From: Talpa occidentalis
Lineage: Eukaryota > Chordata > Mammalia > Eulipotyphla > Talpidae
Assembly: GCF_014898055.3 (NCBI RefSeq)
Contig: NW_023601433.1
Coordinates: forward strand, 71,717,683 to 71,781,682
Direction: 5' to 3'
Length of the DNA stretch: 64,000 nt
Positions 59,861 through 64,000 of the stretch are shown here, in pieces (the first letter of the stretch is position 1; each line of letters opens with the position of its first letter). The notes under the pieces were generated by a model that searched no databases, was not told the origin of the DNA, and saw nothing but the letters and a program-made list of their open reading frames with translations. Made by a program: the position numbers and the translations under genes.

Positions 59861-62329
59861 GTATTTCTGTTGTGGCTTGCCTGGGCCCAGGTGGGGAGGA
59901 CTCAGTGCTTTCTCAAGTCTGCCCCTACCCTTGGATGCCAGAAGCCCTGGGACCCTGAGGGGTGAATGGGGTAATAGGTGGGGCCAGACACACGGATGGA
60001 GGTGACTTCTGGGGCCCCCATGCAGGTTTCCTCATCTGCATGATGGGGTAATGCTTCCTAATGCATGGAACCTACAGTTGTGACCCCTCCCCAAAGGGGT
60101 TCAGTCACTTGTCAAGCTCAGGTATCAAGACCATTTGGTTTTAGGAAGCAGATTTATTTGAGTCAAGTAAGGTGAGCCCTGGGGAATATTCCAGAAAGCA
60201 GTGCCCCACCCAGTGGGAGAGGGGCGAGAGCTGGAGAAAGCTGGTCCTTAGTGGTGTGGTGGCATGATCTGGAGGATCCAGGGTGGTCTTTACCCACTAG
60301 CTCCATCATGCTTGGTCATATGTCACGTGATCAAAGAATGGCAGCCAGTCTCCTCCCAGTGGCAATTTTAGTGTAATAATGAAGGTCTGGGCCATAGGGA
60401 ATTTGTCTTGGATCTGGAACTGGTTGGCTTTGGTTCCAGGTGGGGTGCATTTGTAGCAAATTCCTGGAACACAAACATTTGTAGAGAATCTTTACTAGTC
60501 TTGGGATCTTTGACTTTTAATCTGCTTGTTTCCTGCTTACACTATAAAAGCCCTTTGTCACCATTTTCATTTGGCTTCAGTCCTTGGTTTCCTCATGGGC
60601 CAGGCACTGCCCTGTCTCTGGGCATTTGCATCTCTTGTGACCTCTGTGAGAGGGAAATTTGGGAGCAGCTTTTCTGGGTGTCCCTGGCCTAGGATCTCGC
60701 TGAGGCTGCAGTCAAAGATGACCAGGGCTGCAGTCATCTGAGGGTTTAACAGGGGATCCAGGAGCCCCTTCTAAAGTGGCTCCCTCACATGCCTGCCAGG
60801 TTAGTGTTGATGGGCCTCAGATTATCTCCACAGGGCTGCTTGAGCATCCTCCAGATACGGCTCCCCAACAGTGACCTACAAAATAAAGGTGCAAGATAGA
60901 GGCTCTGATGCCTTTTCTGACCTAGCTTTGCAAGTTCTTCACTGTCCTACCACTTCTGCCTTATTCCCTTGGCCACATAACATCAACCCCTACTCTTTAT
61001 GGAGGAACCTCATCAGGGTGTGAACATCAAGGGCAAGGCTCACTGGTGGTCGTCTTAGAGGCTGCCTTATCATATTGGATGACCTTGGTAAACAACTTCA
61101 CCTCCGGGCCTCAATCTCCTCCTCTGTCAAATGGGTTCATCCCGTGATTCATGAGTTAATCCCTGTGAAAGCTTAGAATAGTGCTGGGCATTCAATTATA
61201 GCTGCCAATAAATTGCTGCCACCGTTGTAGTGTCCTGCTGACTTGTGAGCCCTCAAAGCTAGATCCCGTCCTCCGTTTCTGTCCCCAGTGCCTGGCCTGG
61301 TGGGCACTCTGCGAATGCTTAAGTGAACGAGCACAAGAATGAATGAGTGACCAGCACAGGACTGAGAATCCAGAACAGAAAGAGATCTGTGTCAGCTGTG
61401 ATGTCAGAGACCTTCGTGAAACTCGTTCTCAAGTGAAGCCCTTTGATCAGTGTCTAGGGAGCAAATATTTGTTCCAGACTGAGGTGACGTGTGTGGTGGA
61501 AAGCACAAGGGACACAGTCAGACCAATCTGGGTTTCAGTCGTGGACTTGGCGTTCGAACAATAAATATTTACTGAGTTCCAAGCAATGGTGTTAGATCCT
61601 GAACAATCTTGGTCCATGCCCTGCTCGCACTGGGGCTGTGTGACCCTGGGCAAGTGAATCTGTCTCGGAGCCTGCAGTTCCTCATCTGTAAAATGGGAGC
61701 ATGGATTCCCTGGGGAGGAGAGCTCTCTGTCAACCATTGTGCCCCCCCCTCCAGTATCCAGTTGCTGCTAACCCTTCCCAACAGCAGGGGAGAGCACCCC
61801 CTCCCAGCTGATACTCCTGTGTTCTGCCTTCTCACCTCCCTCCTCCAGCAACAACTCCAGCTCCACACAAGGGTTAAAACCCAGGAGCTCATGTGACCCA
61901 GTGTAAACCGTGAATCATTCCCATTGCTCCCTCTGCCGAGCCTGCCTGCCCAGGCTGGGGCAGATGCTGTGCCCTGGGGTTGCCATGGCAACCTTGCCTG
62001 TGACTGAAATACAGCCCAGCCCAGTTCCTTCCTTGGGAGACCTGGGGGTTGTTTCACCTGGCTCCATGTCGCCTTCCAAGGACAGGAGAGGGAGAGAGGG
62101 GACTGCTAGAAAGACCAGACGAGACAGAAGCTAGTGGAAGTCGAGACACGGCCAGGGAGAAGAAGTGAGTGGAAATTGAGACCGCGGGAGGAGAGAGGCC
62201 GAGAACCTGATTGAGAAACAGACCACCAGAGGGAGACAGACTGACAGCCGGCCAGAGGTCCCTAGACGCTGCCTGTCACCCCAGAGGCAGCAGCAGTTTC
62301 CCCGAACTGTCCTAACCGCTCCGGGCCAC
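59861..62329 (+). other. Intron leading into the CpG island
   Basis: Forward MIR pieces lie at about 61080-61200 ('aacttcacctccgggcctca') and about 61630-61700 ('gtgtgaccctgggcaagtga'). From about 62080 the plus strand becomes purine-rich ('gacaggagagggagagag') and CpG begins to rise. No exon called. Confidence 0.55.
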
Positions 62330-62332
62330 CAG

Positions 62333-62358
62333 CCCCGGGCCCCCCACCCCCACCCCCC
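62333..62358 (-). other. G-quadruplex-forming motif (minus strand)
   Basis: Four C runs of 4, 6, 5 and 6 bases, separated by GGG, A and A, give four G runs with short loops on the minus strand. It sits at the upstream edge of the CpG island. Confidence 0.7.
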
Positions 62359-63160
62359 ATCCGTGCACACACACGCGCCCACGCGCACGTGCCCGTGTGC
62401 ACCGCGGGCGGCCAGGGCACTGGGCGGGGAGGCTGCAGGCACGTGAAGTCACGCCAGCCCCGCGGGACGGTGAGCGAGTTGGGACTTGGGGGAAAAAATG
62501 GGGGCAGACGTCAGCTCCCTGGGCGCCCGCCTCCCCGAGGCCCCTCCTGCATTCCTGGGCAGCGAAGCCCCTCGCTAAGCCCGGGGCTGATGTCATCCTG
62601 GGCTGCGCAGCAGCCGGGGGACGGGGCCCTGCCGGCTGCCTCCGGAAATGAGCTAGCAGCCTGCCGGCGGCCAGGTCTGGACGCTCGGGGCGCGGGCTGC
62701 CAACCTGCATGGGTCAGGTGAGCGGCGCCCGGCTGTGGGCAGCGGAGCCGGGGGCCGCGCCGGGGGGCCGCCTGCCCACCGGGGCCTTGCAGCGTGCGCC
62801 CTGGCGGCGCGCGCCCGGGTGGGGCCGCTCACCTGAGGGAAAGTGAGGACGAGGGTGCGGGCCGCCGCCTCTCGGGCCACCACCTCTTCCTCCCCCAGCT
62901 CTCGGGACCGGCACGCCCAGGAGCAAGTGCAGCCGGGGCGGCCGCCCTGATTCCCAAAGCTCCTGGGCGCAGCCAGCGGCCTGTGCACGCCGGGCATGTT
63001 TACAACTCCGGTGGGGGGACACCCGGCCTGACCCTGGACTGGCTCCTCTGCGGAGCGGGACCCGCCGAGGCAGAGGCTGCTGGCTCAGCGATGCTCATTT
63101 ACTCCTGATTTGGCTGAAGAAGGCTGCTGGGTTTTCTCTTCAAGCCAGCCCGGGGCTGCC

Positions 63161-63178
63161 ATGAGCAGAAAGTGCTAG
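63161..63178 (+). CDS. Upstream ORF of five codons (MSRKC)
   Basis: ATG-AGC-AGA-AAG-TGC-TAG. It is in frame with the main ATG at 63248 and 69 bases upstream of it (stop to start). If this part is transcribed as 5' leader, it would be a minimal uORF that could dampen translation of the alternative isoform. Its TAG also shows that the main frame is closed upstream. Confidence 0.4.
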   Translation: MSRKC

Positions 63179-63247
63179 AGGGCAGGGCAGAGGACCCTGG
63201 CTTGCCCCTGCTCGGCTCCCTCTGCTGCCCCCTCTCCTGCCGGCCCC

Positions 63248-63532
63248 ATGGATTACCTGGGAGACAAACTTACAGTGGCCCAAACCCACATGACCCAGTG
63301 GATGGGCACCGTGAGGAGGTCCTTCCAGGACGCCCTCCATTTGGTGACCACCACGGTGGGCCACGAGCGGACCAGCGGGGAGCCCGCCGGCCGGACCCCC
63401 TTCAAGCGCACCTCGTCTTTCCGGCACCTGGCTTCCCGCAGCCGGGAATCTTTCCGCCGCTTCTCTGTTCGCAGCCAACAGAGATTTTCTTCCCTGAGGA
63501 AAAGGCAGACGGATTCGGAACCACCAGATATC
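63248..63532 (+). CDS. KIAA1671: Alternative first coding exon, probably of KIAA1671
   Basis: The ATG at 63248 (context gccccATGG) opens a 95-codon frame ending at a good donor (GATATC|GTAAGC). Beyond the donor the frame reads only two codons before a stop, as expected for an exon. An in-frame TAG at 63176 with no intervening ATG marks this as a true N-terminus. The protein begins MDYLGDKLTVAQTHMTQW. It then becomes strongly basic and Ser-rich, with several R-x-x-S or R-R-x-S patterns (RTSSFRHL, SFRRFSVRSQQ, RFSSLRKRQ), and ends DSEPPDI. The phase-0 end equals the phase of the known KIAA1671 junction after GLLV, so it could splice in frame to the next downstream KIAA1671 exon and give a short isoform. 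The gene assignment is inference from position, strand and phase. A separate nested gene is the alternative. Confidence 0.7.
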
Positions 63533-64000
63533 GTAAGCTGAATTTGTTTTTTTTTTTTTATTAAATATTAAAACAGTTAAAAGCTCCTCCCCTCCAGTGC
63601 TCCAGGGGCGGGGAGGTGGGGGGACCCTTAGATGCAGCCAGGGAAGTTGCCTCTTCTAGAATAATTATCCATCGGCTCAATGGCTTCCTGTTCCCCGTGC
63701 CTGGGGAAGAGGCCTGTGGCAGGAATCCCCGGACAGTGGAGTTGCTCTCTCTCCCCAAGTGGTCAGGAAATGTGTGCTGGATTCACTGTGTGCGTGGACG
63801 AGGCTTCGCGTGCTGCGGGCTGGCCCTGCCCGTGGATTTATCTGTACGTGCTGAGGCTCCAGCCCTTGACACAAACGCTCTCCTCCACTATTTTTAGGGA
63901 GGATCAGTTGGCACCTGCTTCATCTCCTCTCACCCTCCGGGGCCGAACGGGTGTCCATGTCATGTCTGTGTTGAGTTGTGGCTTTTGTCTTGGGCGCTGA
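63533..64000 (+). other. Intron after the alternative first exon
   Basis: Begins with the donor GTAAGC and a T run (63546-63559). It remains moderately GC-rich. No further exon, repeat or gene is recognised up to the window end. Confidence 0.65.

Larger units (their letters stand above)
62330..63480 (+). promoter_or_regulatory. CpG island with probable internal promoter
   Basis: This is the only extended CpG-dense, GC-rich block in the window. It contains a GC box (GGGCGGGG, 62422-62429), two CACGTG E-boxes (62386-62391 and 62440-62445) and a CRE-like TGATGTCATC near 62588. No TATA box stands out. A good 5' splice site (GGGTCAG|GTGAGC, cut after 62717) could end an untranslated first exon, with acceptor candidates near 63144 ('gttttctcttcaag'). 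Alternatively one continuous exon may run to 63532. Transcription start sites cannot be placed from sequence. Confidence 0.75.

Noticed and set aside
61569..62057. 162-codon minus-strand ORF near the CpG island
   Set aside because: It overlaps a MIR remnant, lacks an identifiable domain, and no minus-strand splice donor follows in phase.
62709..62717. ATGGGTCAG just before a GTGAGC donor as a mini coding first exon (MGQ)
   Set aside because: Splicing to the nearest acceptor candidates (about 63144) would run soon into stops before 63248. A non-coding leader is more likely.
62389..62721. 110-codon ORF in the CpG island
   Set aside because: It is open only because GC-rich DNA has few stops. 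It crosses the good donor at 62718, and the only clear initiator nearby (62709) would give three codons before the splice.

Overview
This is mammalian nuclear DNA, almost entirely intronic. Coding sequence is split by GT-AG introns, old L1M/L2/MIR/MaLR repeats are dense, and there is one CpG island. Eight copies of a tRNA-derived SINE with (AAAT)n-type tails and body text ending in 'CTGTACCCAGTTCTTGTATAAA' variants resemble what I remember of the camelid Vic-1 family, so a camelid (alpaca, llama or camel) is my best guess. That species call is an inference from memory, not a database match.

The window lies inside one plus-strand gene, the orthologue of human KIAA1671, a long and mostly disordered protein of the TNKS1BP1-like group. 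Two coding exons are secure. A very large internal exon (3108-5891, exactly 928 codons) splices over 7.4 kb to a 45-codon exon (13300-13434). The joined text (...GIQDSQK / VLPQGLEKED...) matches the human protein as I remember it. The exons encoding the N-terminus lie upstream of the window and the C-terminal exons lie downstream.

From 13435 the rest of the window reads as one huge intron of at least 49 kb. Near its end sits a CpG island (about 62330-63480) containing a new first coding exon (63248-63532, 95 codons). It has an in-frame stop upstream of its ATG and a phase-0 donor. It probably starts a short, alternatively promoted KIAA1671 isoform whose basic Arg/Ser-rich N-terminus would replace the long disordered region.

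Layout: 1-3107 is intron with a SINE, two L1M stretches and an intronic copy of part of the large exon; 3108-5891 large exon; 5892-13299 intron; 13300-13434 small exon; 13435-62330 intron with SINEs, L1M, MaLR, a solo class II ERV LTR (29299-30390) and a tandem array of L2-like tails (43775-44430); 62330-63532 CpG-island promoter and alternative first exon; 63533-64000 intron.

The most unusual structures are: (1) a 198-bp intronic copy of coding sequence from the large exon, about 400 bp upstream of that exon and bounded exactly by 12-bp direct repeats, with no poly(A) tail; (2) a full solo ERV2-type LTR with a perfect 6-bp target duplication, nested in an old MaLR LTR; (3) two different 5' heads on the same SINE body; (4) the internal CpG-island first exon. 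Boundaries of old repeats are approximate (about 20-50 bp), because they were read by eye.
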